Assembly (NCBI RefSeq): GCF_018294505.1
Contig: NC_057808.1
Coordinates: forward strand, 226,731,684 to 226,795,683
Direction: 5' to 3'
From: Triticum aestivum
Lineage: Eukaryota > Streptophyta > Magnoliopsida > Poales > Poaceae
DNA length: 64,000 bases
Shown here: positions 33,045-42,986 of the stretch, one piece after another
Numbering within the stretch: the first letter of the stretch is position 1
How the letters are laid out: the number at the start of each line of letters is the position of its first letter
Program-made: the position numbers and the translations under genes
The notes under the pieces: generated by a model
Database searches by the model: none
Seen by the model: only the letters and a program-made list of their open reading frames with translations
What the model was told of the DNA's origin: nothing

Positions 33045-33776
33045 CTAGAAATTTTGATCGGTCGAAGACTCCATGATATCTGCTCCAGCTTCATCAACAA
33101 AATCACCTTCACTAGGGTCCGAGTCGGTGTCGTCGATGATGATGTAGTTATCCGAGCAAGCGCAATCATCATCTTCTCCTCCTGGTGCTGGGTCTCCCAT
33201 GAATACCCCGATCTTCTGTGTCAGGTCGCCGTTCTTCCTCACTAGTGCGACGATTTCCTCCATATAATCCTCGCGTGTAGCCTTGAGTTCTTCCTCCAAC
33301 TCCGTGATCTTGGTCAATGCCTTCTTTAGATCTATCATGTCTGCGCACATCTGGTTCTCCTGGTGACGAATGTGTTGGTTTTGCTCCTGGATGAAAGCTG
33401 CAATTGATCCATCCTTCTTGGTGCTGATCATCTCCCATTGCTCATCTCGGCGTCCACAAATCTGATAAATAGTATCCTTAAGCTCCTCGTGGTAGACTTC
33501 TCCAATGCGTCCCAGAGAGATGTGGGCTGCCATGCTCTTCCCTAAACTCCAGGTTGGTGCATCAAAGGAAAATTCTATAGGCTCAGTGACTGGCGTAAAC
33601 GTCCTTCCTGGAACTTGAACTTGAATCTTCCAGCGCTCCTCTTCTGGTAGTGTGGCTTTGTATGTTCCGGTGAAGCTTGGAATTCCGATGTTCAGGTATC
33701 TAGTGACTTCCTTCGAGTGTCGTCCAAAAGGTGTATCTTCATCCGGTTGCATGAACTTGTTTCTTGCATCCGGCAT
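33045..33776 (-). CDS. Extra ORF upstream of gag, coiled-coil protein
   Basis: A 243-residue open frame starting with ATG at 33776, between the primer binding site and gag on the same strand. Residues 25-100 look like a small folded domain (RYLNIGIPSFTGTYKAT, EERWKIQVQVPGRTFTPVTE, SMAAHISLGRIGEVYHEELK). Residues about 130-190 are a predicted-looking coiled coil (LKKALTKITELEEELKATRE). The tail is very acidic (EDDDCACSDNYIIIDDTDSD). No retroviral domain is seen. An extra ORF before gag has been described in rice Tekay-type elements, as I recall, and this would be the counterpart; its role is not known. A new 5' reading frame with no internal stop suggests recent constraint. Confidence 0.8.
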   Translation of the reverse strand: MPDARNKFMQPDEDTPFGRHSKEVTRYLNIGIPSFTGTYKATLPEEERWKIQVQVPGRTFTPVTEPIEFSFDAPTWSLGKSMAAHISLGRIGEVYHEELKDTIYQICGRRDEQWEMISTKKDGSIAAFIQEQNQHIRHQENQMCADMIDLKKALTKITELEEELKATREDYMEEIVALVRKNGDLTQKIGVFMGDPAPGGEDDDCACSDNYIIIDDTDSDPSEGDFVDEAGADIMESSTDQNF

Positions 33777-33871
33777 TCCTAATAGAGTAGAAAATGGAGA
33801 GGAGTCAGAAATGAGAAGAGAGTAGTGTTCTAGGGTTTAAGCTTAGTGGTCGTGTCCTACAGTCAACGTGT
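33777..33871 (-). other. Chromovirus leader
   Basis: Short untranslated stretch between the primer binding site and the extra ORF. No upstream ATG is obvious. Confidence 0.6.
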
Positions 33872-33883
33872 GCTCTGATACCA
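33872..33883 (-). promoter_or_regulatory. Primer binding site, initiator tRNA-Met type
   Basis: The minus strand reads TGGTATCAGAGC, complementary to the 3' end of plant initiator methionine tRNA, four bases inside the LTR end (33888). Confidence 0.9.
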
Positions 33884-33887
33884 CCTT

Positions 33888-36674
33888 TGTAGCGACCAGA
33901 CCTCAAATAGTCTGATCTACCGTGCACCAGTGTCATCCCTGGATCAGTAATGCTGACACGCACAGTACTTGGAGGATTTATAACAGAGTAGCAATCACAC
34001 ACTTATTACATCGAGTATCTCAAGAGAGAAATAAGTATGACAAATATGGCTTAAGGCCATCTAAAACGATAACAGTGGAAGACTTGGAAGATAAGTGAGT
34101 CCATCAACTCCAACGGCATCAGTGAGTATAAGACCACGACCTAAGGCACCTTACTCGTCGTCTGAAAAGTCTGCAACATGAAACGTTGCAGCCCGAAAAT
34201 GGGTCAACACATGGAATATGCTCGCAATGTAACACATAGAAAGTAATGAACAGAATAATGCTATACTACATGCATATATGGCCGGTAGAAGGCTCTATGG
34301 TTACAGTTTTGCGAAAAGCCAATTTTTCCCTACTGCAAAGGAATAAATTTTATTTAACTATCATGGTGGTTGTTAAACATTGAGAATGGTTGACAGCATT
34401 CTCAATCCCAATTAAGTATCATCATCAAAACCCAACAAAATTAATTAAAGTAACATGATGAGATTCACATGATAATCCAAATACTAGATACTCAAGATGT
34501 CCATAACCGGGGACACGGCTAACCATGATTAGTTTATACACTCTGCAGAGGTTTGCGCACTTTTCCCCACAAGACTCGATCGCCTCCGTTGGGATTCTCG
34601 CACTTCAGGGTGTTTGAGAAACGGATGACCGAGACACAGTCTTTCAGAAGTGTTAACTCTCTACTCCGGGTAGACAGTACCACCTACAACCCCTAAATCT
34701 GCTAGTCTACCTCTTCAAGAGCTCACACAACTTAATCAAGTATGCTAGAGCCCATAATAGCTTGTGGCTGCACACGGAAGTTTCTAGCATGAATAATCTC
34801 ATGATCCCTTTGAACCTGGGTGGCGGTCCAAAAGAAAAACAGGCAATCCTGGAATACCCAGGTACCTTAATCCACCCAGATGTGAGTTTTAGTTGCCACC
34901 TTAAGGTTAACCATTAATTAACAATCTCACATCTGTCATGGTAACACTCAAACCCAATCCACGTCTACTAGCATAGCATAGTAATATGAGCAAACGTAGA
35001 AGTAACTCCCAAGGGTTTGATAATAAACAGGTGATAGGTACCACCTCAACTGCTTCCCAATACCCACAATTTAATTAGATCCTAATCATGCAATGTTTGA
35101 GGGTTGATCTAATGCAATAAAACTGGGTAGTAACAGAGGTATGATCAAAGTGTTACTTGCCTTGCTGATGATCCGTGAAACTTAGAGATTCGAAGTAGCA
35201 AGCGGTGCACTCCGGGTACTCTATCGCAAACAAACAAGCATACAATAAGCACTCATATAATGCATGGGTAAAACTCAAATAAAAGATCTAACCAGAAAGT
35301 TCAACTTAAGAACTCCGGTTTGCAAAAAAATCAAATCAAACGAAGCAACGAAAGTCAAACGACGAAAGAAACAAGCTTCGTTTACTAATCTGGATCTAAG
35401 TCAAATTTTACAGTAGCAAAAACTTGTTTGAGTAGGTTAGACAGAAAGAGAATTTCGAGACGAAACTCTAGGCGCTTGAATCGCCTGATTCTGATAAATG
35501 AGCTAAAAGATATACCAGAACGAAAATCAGATCAGAAATCGCGATCTGGAATAATCGCGGAAAAACCGACGAAAAAGAAAACTGACGAACAACTAATCGA
35601 AAAGACGTTCGTTAACTGCGGCTAAACAGTGAATACGTTCGTTAAAACGAACGAACCGGCGAACGTTCACTAACTAACTAAACCGACAAATAAAAAAATA
35701 AACCGATCTATAAAAAAATAAACCTAGGGTTTCGGAAAAAATGAACCGAATCGGTTTAAAAAACGGGCACGGCGGCGGCGGCTCGGTTACCTCCGGTGAG
35801 GTAACTCCGTCGGTGCGGGGCGGGGCTCCGGCAGGCTCGGGAGAGGGCGGCGAGGTGCGGGCGTCGACTGGAGGGCGGCGGGGTCGACGAAACGGCGACG
35901 GGCGGCGGTGTTCGGGGGCTCCGGCGTCTCCTCGTGGCGGCGGCGTCGGGCTTCGGGCGGCGGGGCTCCGGCGGCTTCAGGTCGGGGGGAGGTGGCGGCA
36001 GGGCGGGGTACTTATAGGTGGGGGGGTGCTGCCGTGGGGGAGGGGGCAAGGCGGCGGGAGTCGGCCTCGAGCCAGACTTGGGCGGCGGCGCAGTCTCCAG
36101 GAGGGACACGGCGGCGGGGTGGGCTGGGCCGCTCGGCTGGGCTTCGGCCCAGTCGGCGCTCACGGGATTTCTCTTTTTTTTAAAATAATTTCGCCGAACC
36201 TAAAAAAATCGTAGAAAAATAAATAAAAATCCAAAAATGCCAAAACAAATTTTCACCGTCTAATTAAAATAATTAGAACGAGATGAACATTTTCTTGGCC
36301 CAGAAATGCAGTTTTGAAAACGTGCAATTTTTCTAATGCAAATAAAATTGCAAATAAAATCTGAATAAAATCAAATATTTGATTTTAATATTTTTCCTCC
36401 AATATTTCAATTATTTTGGAGAAGTCATATTTTCTCCCCTCATATATTTTAATATGAAATATTTTTCGGAGAGAAAAATAAATTAAAACCAAAAAAAATC
36501 CTTGTTTCATTATTTGATAAAAATCAAATATGAAAACCGCGAAAAATCCCCAACTCTCTCCGAGGGTCCTTGAGTTGCTTAGGATTTTCGAGGATTTGCC
36601 AAAATGCAATAAAATATGCTATGCAATGATGATCTAATGTATAACATTCCAAATTGAAAATTTGGGATGTTACA
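33888..36674 (-). repeat. 5' LTR of the chromovirus
   Basis: A 2787-bp LTR from TGTAACATCCC at 36674 to GGTCGCTACA at 33888. The first 500 bases are AT-rich. A GC-rich block of about 400 bases (35760-36170) follows, then AACGAACG-type repeats. The arginine- and glycine-rich frames across the GC block are chance translations. The same family is seen at 1-2009. Confidence 0.92.
36012..36020 (-). promoter_or_regulatory. TATA box of the chromovirus 5' LTR
   Basis: The minus strand reads CACCTATAAG within the GC-rich block, the only TATA-like site near the expected transcription start of this LTR. Confidence 0.55.
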
Positions 36675-36999
36675 AACGCTCGCAAGGCCTTGTGGCAAGG
36701 TGGTAGTGGTAGACGAGGACGTCATGTCGCACGCACAACTGGGCGACGACAACCTTCTGATTGTGCCTGACACGACCGATGGTGTACTCGAGGTCGAAGC
36801 CGACCACTCGGTACTTGTCCTCGGCAAGGAACTGCTCCATAGTTTGGATGGAGCTCTCCACCGAGACCGGATCGTTCGTGTACACCACCGAGAGGGCCTT
36901 CCCCCTCACGTGGGTCTCCACTATGTGATGCGTGGTGAACTGCCCGCCATTGTCATCGTCGGCCGCTGGGAGCGCCATTGGAGCCACGGGGAGCGCCAT
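36675..36999 (-). pseudogene. 3'-5' exonuclease-like gene, N-terminal fragment
   Basis: Minus-strand frame from ATG at 36999, about 108 residues, cut by the chromovirus LTR at 36674; the last few codons shown by an open-frame search would come from the LTR. SSIQTMEQFLAEDKYRVVGF followed by DLEYT and QKVVVAQLCV matches the start of the DEDD-type 3'-5' exonuclease domain of Werner-like plant proteins. FDLEY carries the first two acidic residues (motif I, near residue 66). The remaining motifs are missing. Many copies of such genes occur in Triticeae, often in repeats, so this may be transposon cargo rather than a resident gene. Confidence 0.7.
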
Positions 37000-37508
37000 T
37001 GGAACCGCACGATGTCCTCTCTGTATGTGTCCTCATGGGTGTGCTTATTGTGTCGTGTGAGATGAGAGATGAAGGTAAATGGCCGCAGGAATAAAAGGGG
37101 GCCGGGCGGCGTGGATTCTCGGCGCGTATGCATGGCAGTTTTTGCAACGGGTAACTGCATCGTCCCGCCGCGCCCTGCGCAACCGCTTGCACACGAACGT
37201 GCGTGATCGTGCATCGGCCCCAAACACTGGCAGCGCGCGTGGAGGGACAAGGGCAAAGCACCTGGAGAGACGCGAGAGCAGAGCGCGCGCGGCGGGACGC
37301 GAGAGCAGAGGCGCGGCAGGACGAGAGCAGAGCGCGCCGCGGCCGCCTGAACCGCAAGCAACCACACGCATAGAGCAGTTGAACACGCAGGAAATGGTCG
37401 CCTACAAGCCGCCGACAGTTGCGTCGCTGCGTAGAGAGCGGTTGTGCGCTACCACCACCGTCTAGTCTATAGTATCCTTTATATTTTGTGCCATACTTTG
37501 CCCTAAAA
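37000..37508. other. GC-rich 5' flank of the exonuclease fragment
   Basis: CpG-rich sequence to about 37460 with several overlapping open frames rich in Arg and Ala; none has recognisable content or is favoured. It probably represents the promoter and leader of the exonuclease-like gene. A TATA-like stretch CTTTTATTCC (minus strand) lies at about 37088-37097. Confidence 0.4.
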
Positions 37509-37624
37509 TTTAACCAACAAAATGTTAATGCATGTTTTAAAAATTATATAATTGGAAACTATATTCAAATACAAGTCCAACTATATAATCTTTGGCGACA
37601 TGCATTCATATTTTATTAGTTAAA
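37509..37624. repeat. Imperfect inverted repeat (foldback), 116 bp
   Basis: The left arm reads TTTAACCAACAAAATGTTAA and continues TGCATG. The reverse complement of the right arm reads TTTAACTAATAAAATATGAA and continues TGCATG. The pairing extends weakly through ATTATATA. It has no coding capacity and looks like the core of a MITE, but no clear target duplication is seen. Confidence 0.6.
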
Positions 37625-37902
37625 TCATACTTATAAACCAGGACGGTGGTATAGTAGGTAATTAAATCGCAAACGTTTTTTGTATTAACCGTATGTGTAC
37701 GTGGTCTTTCGTCCTCCTCTCGCACGTCTTGTCACCCCGCTGCCGCACACGGCTTACAGCGCAAGCTTGCGCAGCACGCGGGGGCGTTCTTTTGGCCAAA
37801 CGGTGGCGCCAATGAATTGTCGGTGCCAATGAATTGTCGGTGAGCCCGTTCCCTCGCAAGCTTCCCGCCCGACTCGGTGAAATCCCCCAAAATCCCAATG
37901 CT
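37625..37902 (+). other. Upstream region of the alanine-rich ORF
   Basis: Contains two copies of GCCAATGAATTGTCGGTG (37808-37844) and the motif CGCAAACG. Otherwise nothing is recognised. Confidence 0.4.
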
Positions 37903-37912
37903 TACCGGCCTG

Positions 37913-37920
37913 CTATAAAA
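37913..37920 (+). promoter_or_regulatory. TATA box before the alanine-rich ORF
   Basis: CTATAAAA lies 83 bases before the ATG at 38003, followed by a pyrimidine-rich leader (TTTTCCCCTCCCTCCCTG), a normal plant core promoter layout. Confidence 0.65.
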
Positions 37921-38002
37921 ACCCTCACGGCCGGCGAGTCTTGCGTCGCATTTTCCCCTCCCTCCCTGTAGCTTATCTCGTCTGCTTCTCCCACAATCGC
38001 CA

Positions 38003-38746
38003 ATGGCACCTGTCCGTCGTCGTCGCTCAGCCACTCCGTCGTCATCAGAGGACAGCTCCAGCTGGGAGGCTACACCGCGGCGGCGGCCCGGTCCCCGGTG
38101 TAGTGTAGTGCATGTGGCGTCCCTGTTGGGTGTGCACGGAACACCCACCACACGCTCCGTCGCCGCTGTCCGTCGGCAACTGTTGCCGGCCGCCTTTGCC
38201 GCCACACCACCGTTGAAAGCCAGGGCCATTGCCCGCTCCGCCGCCGCGGCCCGAAGGCGGGAGATGGCCGTCGTGGCCGCCATCCCACTGCCGGCCACTG
38301 TGGCCATCACCTGCTCCACCACCGTGGCCCGAAGGAGGGAGGTGGTGGTCATGGCCGCCACCCCGTCGTCGGCCGCCGTGGCCTCCAGCCCACCGTCGAC
38401 CGCCGGGGTCATCACCTGCTCCGCCACCGCCGCCCGAAGGCGGGAGGCGGAGGTGGATGCCTGCACGTGCGTCGGCGACCTTGCGCGCTACACCGAGTTC
38501 CTGCGGGAGGAGGAGGAGCGCCTCGTCGAGCATGCAAAGAGCCTTGCCGCCGCCGTGGCCGCGGCACATGCCGCCTCAGAGGCGAGGAATCAGGAGATCT
38601 ACGAGGAGAACCACCGCTTCGAGAGGGGTCGTCTGGAGCAGCAGAGGGCGTTCGAGGTGAGCGTCACTGAAGCTGCAACAGCGGCAGGCACCGTATTGCG
38701 GTTGCCCAGCTCGCCGATAGGCTCCTCCTCCTCCGCCTCTTACTGA
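38003..38746 (+). CDS. Hypothetical Ala/Arg-rich protein with ARRRE repeats
   Basis: A 247-residue open frame with ATG in good context (GCCAATGGC) and a TATA box upstream. The N-terminus is Arg/Ser-rich and may be disordered. The middle carries three spaced copies of ARRRE (near residues 82, 108 and 143), each in a diverged block with ITCS-type repeats, so it arose by internal duplication. Residues 155-230 form a likely long helix or coiled coil (YTEFLREEEERLVEHAKSLA, EIYEENHRFERGRLEQQRAF). No signal peptide, membrane segment or known domain is seen. The minus strand is also open here but lacks a promoter-like context. It sits among other gene fragments in a repeat-rich region, so it may be transposon cargo. 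The product is unknown. Confidence 0.5.
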   Translation: MAPVRRRRSATPSSSEDSSSWEATPRRRPGPRCSVVHVASLLGVHGTPTTRSVAAVRRQLLPAAFAATPPLKARAIARSAAAARRREMAVVAAIPLPATVAITCSTTVARRREVVVMAATPSSAAVASSPPSTAGVITCSATAARRREAEVDACTCVGDLARYTEFLREEEERLVEHAKSLAAAVAAAHAASEARNQEIYEENHRFERGRLEQQRAFEVSVTEAATAAGTVLRLPSSPIGSSSSASY

Positions 38747-39742
38747 GCGCGCTCGGCAGAGGAGAGGCAGCCGAAACTAGTACAAAGCCCCTCCGCAGTA
38801 GTAGTAGTAGTATTTAGGGGCTATTTTATTCAGTTCATCTGACTATAAATGTGGTGGAACTGAACAACGTACTTAAAATTAGCTAGTATATATAGTTGAA
38901 CTAGCTATTTCGGTACGTGGTTGACAACAATTGGGGAAAATTTTCGTCGGTTCAGCTATCGAGTTGAACTATTTGTATAAATTAAGAACGACTGCTTAAT
39001 CTATGAATGAAATATATGCTTAATTACTGAATTTTAGTTGCAAAAATTAGATACTACTAGTGATTTTTAGCTTCATATTTGACAAATCGCAGTGCTACAA
39101 GGATTGACAAATCTTACCAAATTGTTTGTGCGTGGTTGCACACGGGTCATCCAAAACAACCGTTTGCGTTGAAGGGATGCACAAATCCTGCGCTGCTCTC
39201 ACTTTGCATACGAGTGTTCTATCTAAAATGTTTGCGATCAAGAGCTGCCGAAATCCTACTCGGCACATTGTCTCTTGGCTTCCTGGGGAAGTTGTCGGTT
39301 TGCATACGGGTGTTCTAACTAAAACGTTTGCGATGAGTGTTTTATATTTAAAAACCGAATTAAAAAGCGGCTTCGGCGCCATTAATGGAGAGGATGCGAG
39401 CAAGGCGGGCGGCCATGGAAGTCAAAGGGCTCGCTTCCCAGTGAGCCTGCGCAACGTACAGCTCGCGCACTTCCCGGTGAGCCTGCGCATTCGAGGACAA
39501 CTTGCACGCCTCTCGGTCATCCTACGCACCGGACGGCGCTCGCACGCCTCCCGTTCAGTCAAGGTCAAGGAGCTGTCCGCACGGCACCTCCTACAGCCAT
39601 TAAAAACCAAGACACGTGGCGTCATGTGAATGGTTAACAGAACGCACACGGTTTGAATTATACAAACGTTTGAGATATTAAAGTGGAAGCTGTTTTTTCA
39701 AAATGCCTTTGTTGGCTGTCATTATTCGAGTGCGCCTTCTCT
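38747..39742. other. Spacer with CGTTTGCG-type motifs
   Basis: 38747-39080 is AT-rich and holds nothing recognised. From 39120 to 39340 a motif of the form (A/C)ACGGGTxxxx...CGTTTGCG recurs (CACACGGGTCATCC...CCGTTTGCG; CATACGAGTGTTC...TGTTTGCG; CATACGGGTGTTC...CGTTTGCG). Related motifs recur at 43190-43240 and 45720-45760, so these stretches probably belong to one large element. 39420-39560 has diverged short repeats with CCGGTGAGCCTGCGCA-type sequence. No gene is supported. Confidence 0.45.
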
Positions 39743-42105
39743 CAAAATGGACACGAAAAATACCACAGCATGTCAGGTGCCATTCCATGATAGAATGCCA
39801 AGTTTCATGAATTTCAGACGACTTTTGGATTTACTAGAATTTAAAAATAAAGTACTCAACATTTTGCCGGCAATCAACGGTGCCCTGGTGTTTGAAATTC
39901 ATTCCCATTTCTTGCATGTGACCTAACCATGCACCCAAGGACACAGATTTGATTTTCAACCAATTTATATGCACTGGAGCATGTGCATGTAGTTCAAATT
40001 TGAATTATGCACATAAATGCATTGAAAACTCAGTTAATGCATAAAAATGTCCAAACGAACCCTGAAAAATCACATAAATTGACACAACACTCCTGTTGTT
40101 CTATGTTGACACGAGAAATTTTTTGGAAGCCATAAGAGGCAATGGATATCGTTTCGTCCCCAAAGGTGGGGCGTTCCCTACCGAAACCATCATGATTGTT
40201 GTGAGAAGCATATACCCAAACCTGCCCCAAATGGGACAAATTTTTTACCATAGCATGCTGATGCCGCTCCATGATAGAATGCCAAGTTTCATGAATTTCA
40301 GACGAGTTTTGGATTTACTAGAATTTAAAAATAAAGTATCTCAATGTTTTGGTGGCAATCAACGGTGCCCTGGTGTTTGAAATTCATTCCCATTTCTTGC
40401 ATGGGACCTAAGCATGCACCCAAGGACCCAGGTTTGATTTTTCAACCAATTTATATGCACTGGAGCATGTGCATGTAGTTCAAATTTTAATCATGCACAG
40501 AAATGCATTGAAATCTCAGTTAATGCATAAAAATGTCCAAACGAACCCCAAAATCACAAAGATTGACACAACACTCATGTTGTTCTATGTTGACACGAGA
40601 AAATTTGAAAGCAATAAGAGGCAATGGATATCGTTTCATCCCCAAAGGTGGGACGTTCCCTACCGAAACCATCATGCTTGTTGTGAGAAGCTCTGGTTTG
40701 TGAGAAGCATATACCCAAACCTGCCCCAAATGGGACAAAAAATTTACCACGGCATGTTGATGTCGCTTCATGATAGCATGCCAAGTTTCATGAATTTCAG
40801 ACGACTTTTGGATTTACTAGAATTTAAAAACCAGGCATCTCAATGTTTTGCCGGCAATCAACAGTGCCCTGGTGTTTGAAATTCATTCCCATTTCTTGCA
40901 TGGGACCTAATCATGCACCCAAGGACACAGTTTTGATTTTTCAACCAATTTATATGCACCGGAGCATGTGCATGTAGTTCAAATTTGAATTATGCACATA
41001 AATGCATTGAAAACTTAGTTAATGCATAAAAATGTCCAAACGAACCCCGAAAAATCACAAAAATTGACACAACACTCCTATTGTTCTGTGTTGAAACAAG
41101 AACATTTTTGGAAGCAATAAGAGGCAATGGATATCGTTTCGTCCCCAAAGGTCGGACGTTCCCTACCGAAACCACCATGCTTGTTGTGAGAAGCTCTGGT
41201 TTGTGAGAAGCATATACCTAAACCTGCCCCAAATGGGACAAAAAATTTACCACGGCATGTTGATGCCGCTCCATGATAGCATGCGAAGTTTCATGAATTT
41301 CAGATGAGTTTTGGATTTACTAGAATTTAAAAACCAGGTATCTCAATGTTTGCGGCCGAGTGACGGTGGCAGGGTGTTTGACATTCATTCCCATTTCTTG
41401 CATGGGACCTAAGCAGGCAACCAAGGACACGGATTTGAATTCTCAACTAATTCATATGCATTAGAGCATGTGGTTGTAGTTCAAATTTGAATTATGCACA
41501 TGAATGCATAGAAAACTCAGTTAATGTATAAAAATCTCCAAGCGAACCCCGAAACATCCCAAAAAATGACACAAGACTCCTGTTGCTCTATGTTGACACT
41601 AGGAAAAAAATTGAAATCGAGAAGAGGCAACGGATATCGTTTCGTCCAGAAAGGTGAAATGTTCCCTACCGAAACCATCACACTTGTTGTGAGAAGCTCT
41701 GGTTTATGAGAAGCTTATACCCAAACCTGCCCCAAATGGGACATAATTTTTACCACGGCATATTGATGCCGCTCCATGATAGCATGCCAAATTTCATGAA
41801 TTTCGAGTGAATTTTGGATTTACTAGAATTACAAAAGCAAGTACGTCGACGTTTGCCGGAGAGCCACGATGCCGTTGTGTTCGAATTTCATCCCCATTTC
41901 TTGCATGGGAGATAAGCATAAACCCATGGCACATATATGATTTTACAACCCATGTTGGTGCACCGGAGCATGTGCATGTAGTTTAATTTTGAATTGTGCA
42001 CCTGAAATGGCTAGAAAACCAATTTAATGTATAAAATGTTCAAATGAACCCTGAATGATTCCAATTCTTGTACGACACACATATAGTTGCATGTTCACTC
42101 CAGAT
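39743..42105 (+). repeat. Tandem array, about 4.7 units of about 500 bp
   Basis: The landmark CCATGATAG(A/C)ATGC recurs at 39785, 40269, 40768, 41271 and 41774, giving spacings of 484, 499, 503 and 503 bases. Each full unit holds GAATTTCAGACGA, CATTCCCATTTCTTGCATG, CCAAACGAACCC, GGCAATGGATATCGTTTC and CTACCGAAACCATCA. The first unit begins partway (about 39743) and the last decays near 42105; divergence increases toward the right. Short open frames within the units shift from copy to copy and are not genes. Confidence 0.88.
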
Positions 42106-42373
42106 AAAAGGTCTAGCAATTCAAACACCGTCCATTGCCGCTGTGACCCCATTATGTAATTCAAATCAAGATGAAAAATCAAGTAGATCGCACACAGATT
42201 ATTATCACCAACTATGTGAGATGCAGCACAAAATATCCTGGAGCACCGCCGGTGTATAGTACGCCTATGGATTACGTGAGAAGGTGCGTCGGCTACAGTC
42301 CACAGCCGGCGTCTCAAGCACACCAGCTCGCTCCCCAAATATCATTTCACTGTTCAATCGTCGCCGGTGAAAG
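42106..42373. other. Spacer before the second alanine-rich gene fragment
   Basis: No gene or known element is recognised. The right part (42240-42370) is GC-richer and may be the leader of the following gene fragment. Confidence 0.35.
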
Positions 42374-42986
42374 ATGGGCACGTGGACCCGCGTCGTGAGG
42401 GCAACTTCGGTGGCCCACTCCGGTGAGAGCGCGGCGACAGCCGCCATGCGCGTGCTAACAAGGTACATGAGCACGGCCGCAATCTGCGACCGGGCGGCAA
42501 AGGCAGCCTAAACGGCCGCTGTTGCTTCTCAGGTGGCAGCAGCAACATCTGCCTCGGTGATAGCAACTAGCGAGAGCGGCACAGCAGCTGTCCGTTTCGC
42601 AGCGGCGGCCTTAGCCCTGATGGAGGCCGCCCACGACCATGTCGAGGCCGCCCACGCCCAGCTCCTGGCGGTCACTGCACAAATCGAACGAAGCTTCTCC
42701 GACAACGGTCGGCAACCCACGGTCGAAGAGCTGGCAAACGCCGAGAGAGTTCGAGCAGCCATCCGTTCCTCCACTGCATACCGCGACGACGGAGCTCGTC
42801 CAAGCCCAGATCGCGTCTGCCCATGCCCAGCTCGTGGCGGCCTTTTCCAAAGAGAAGGCGGATGCGGATGGCGAGATGCTTCTCGAGTATGGTGCGATGG
42901 ATGCCATGGAGCCCCTTCCCCAGGAGACCGTCGGGCGCGAGCTGGACATGAAGGCGGCGGCTGAGAGCGATGATCACCAGCCGTAG
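42374..42986 (+). pseudogene. Ala-rich helical protein gene, broken
   Basis: From ATG at 42374 a frame reads MGTWTRVVRATSVAHSGESA and stops at a TAA (42509-42511) after 45 codons. The same frame then continues with ALALMEAAHDHVEAAHAQLL, SDNGRQPTVEELANAERVRA to about 42780. The coding signal then shifts frame to ATTELVQAQIASAHAQLVAA, FSKEKADADGEMLLEYGAMD and ends at TAG 42984-42986. So there is at least one nonsense change and one frameshift, unless an unseen intron explains them. The product would be an alanine-rich helical protein of about 200 residues with no known domain. It resembles the ORF at 38003 in composition and setting. Confidence 0.45.

Larger units (their letters stand above)
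28150..36674 (-). mobile_element. Chromovirus (Tekay-like Gypsy), almost complete
   Basis: On the minus strand the order is 5' LTR (33888-36674), primer binding site, extra ORF, gag-protease-RT-RNase H, integrase with a chromodomain-like tail, polypurine tract, and a 3' LTR cut after about 300 bases. The coding part is open except for one frameshift near 29938. The right edge cuts an exonuclease-like gene (first five bases AACGC). The left target duplication is lost with the truncated LTR. The integrase-then-chromodomain order and the RT motifs point to the Tekay/Del group. The LTR at 1-2009 belongs to the same family. Confidence 0.92.

Noticed and set aside
33872..33883. tRNA-like sequence at primer binding sites
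   Set aside because: Only a short complement to a tRNA end is present, with no cloverleaf; no tRNA gene is seen in the window.
35741..36214. Gly/Arg-rich and Pro-rich frames in the chromovirus LTR
   Set aside because: They lie in the GC-rich promoter block of the LTR, and the other family copy (1-130) does not keep them.
37732..38466. Minus-strand Ala/Gly-rich frame of 244 residues
   Set aside because: It is the complement of the Ala-rich ORF at 38003, which has a TATA box and better start; GC-rich DNA is open on both strands.
40096..41709. Open frames inside the 0.5-kb tandem array
   Set aside because: They change frame and length from unit to unit, and no unit keeps a common protein.
39743..42105. 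Possible CRISPR-like array
   Set aside because: The repeats are 0.5 kb and contiguous without spacers, in a plant genome; it is a plain tandem repeat.
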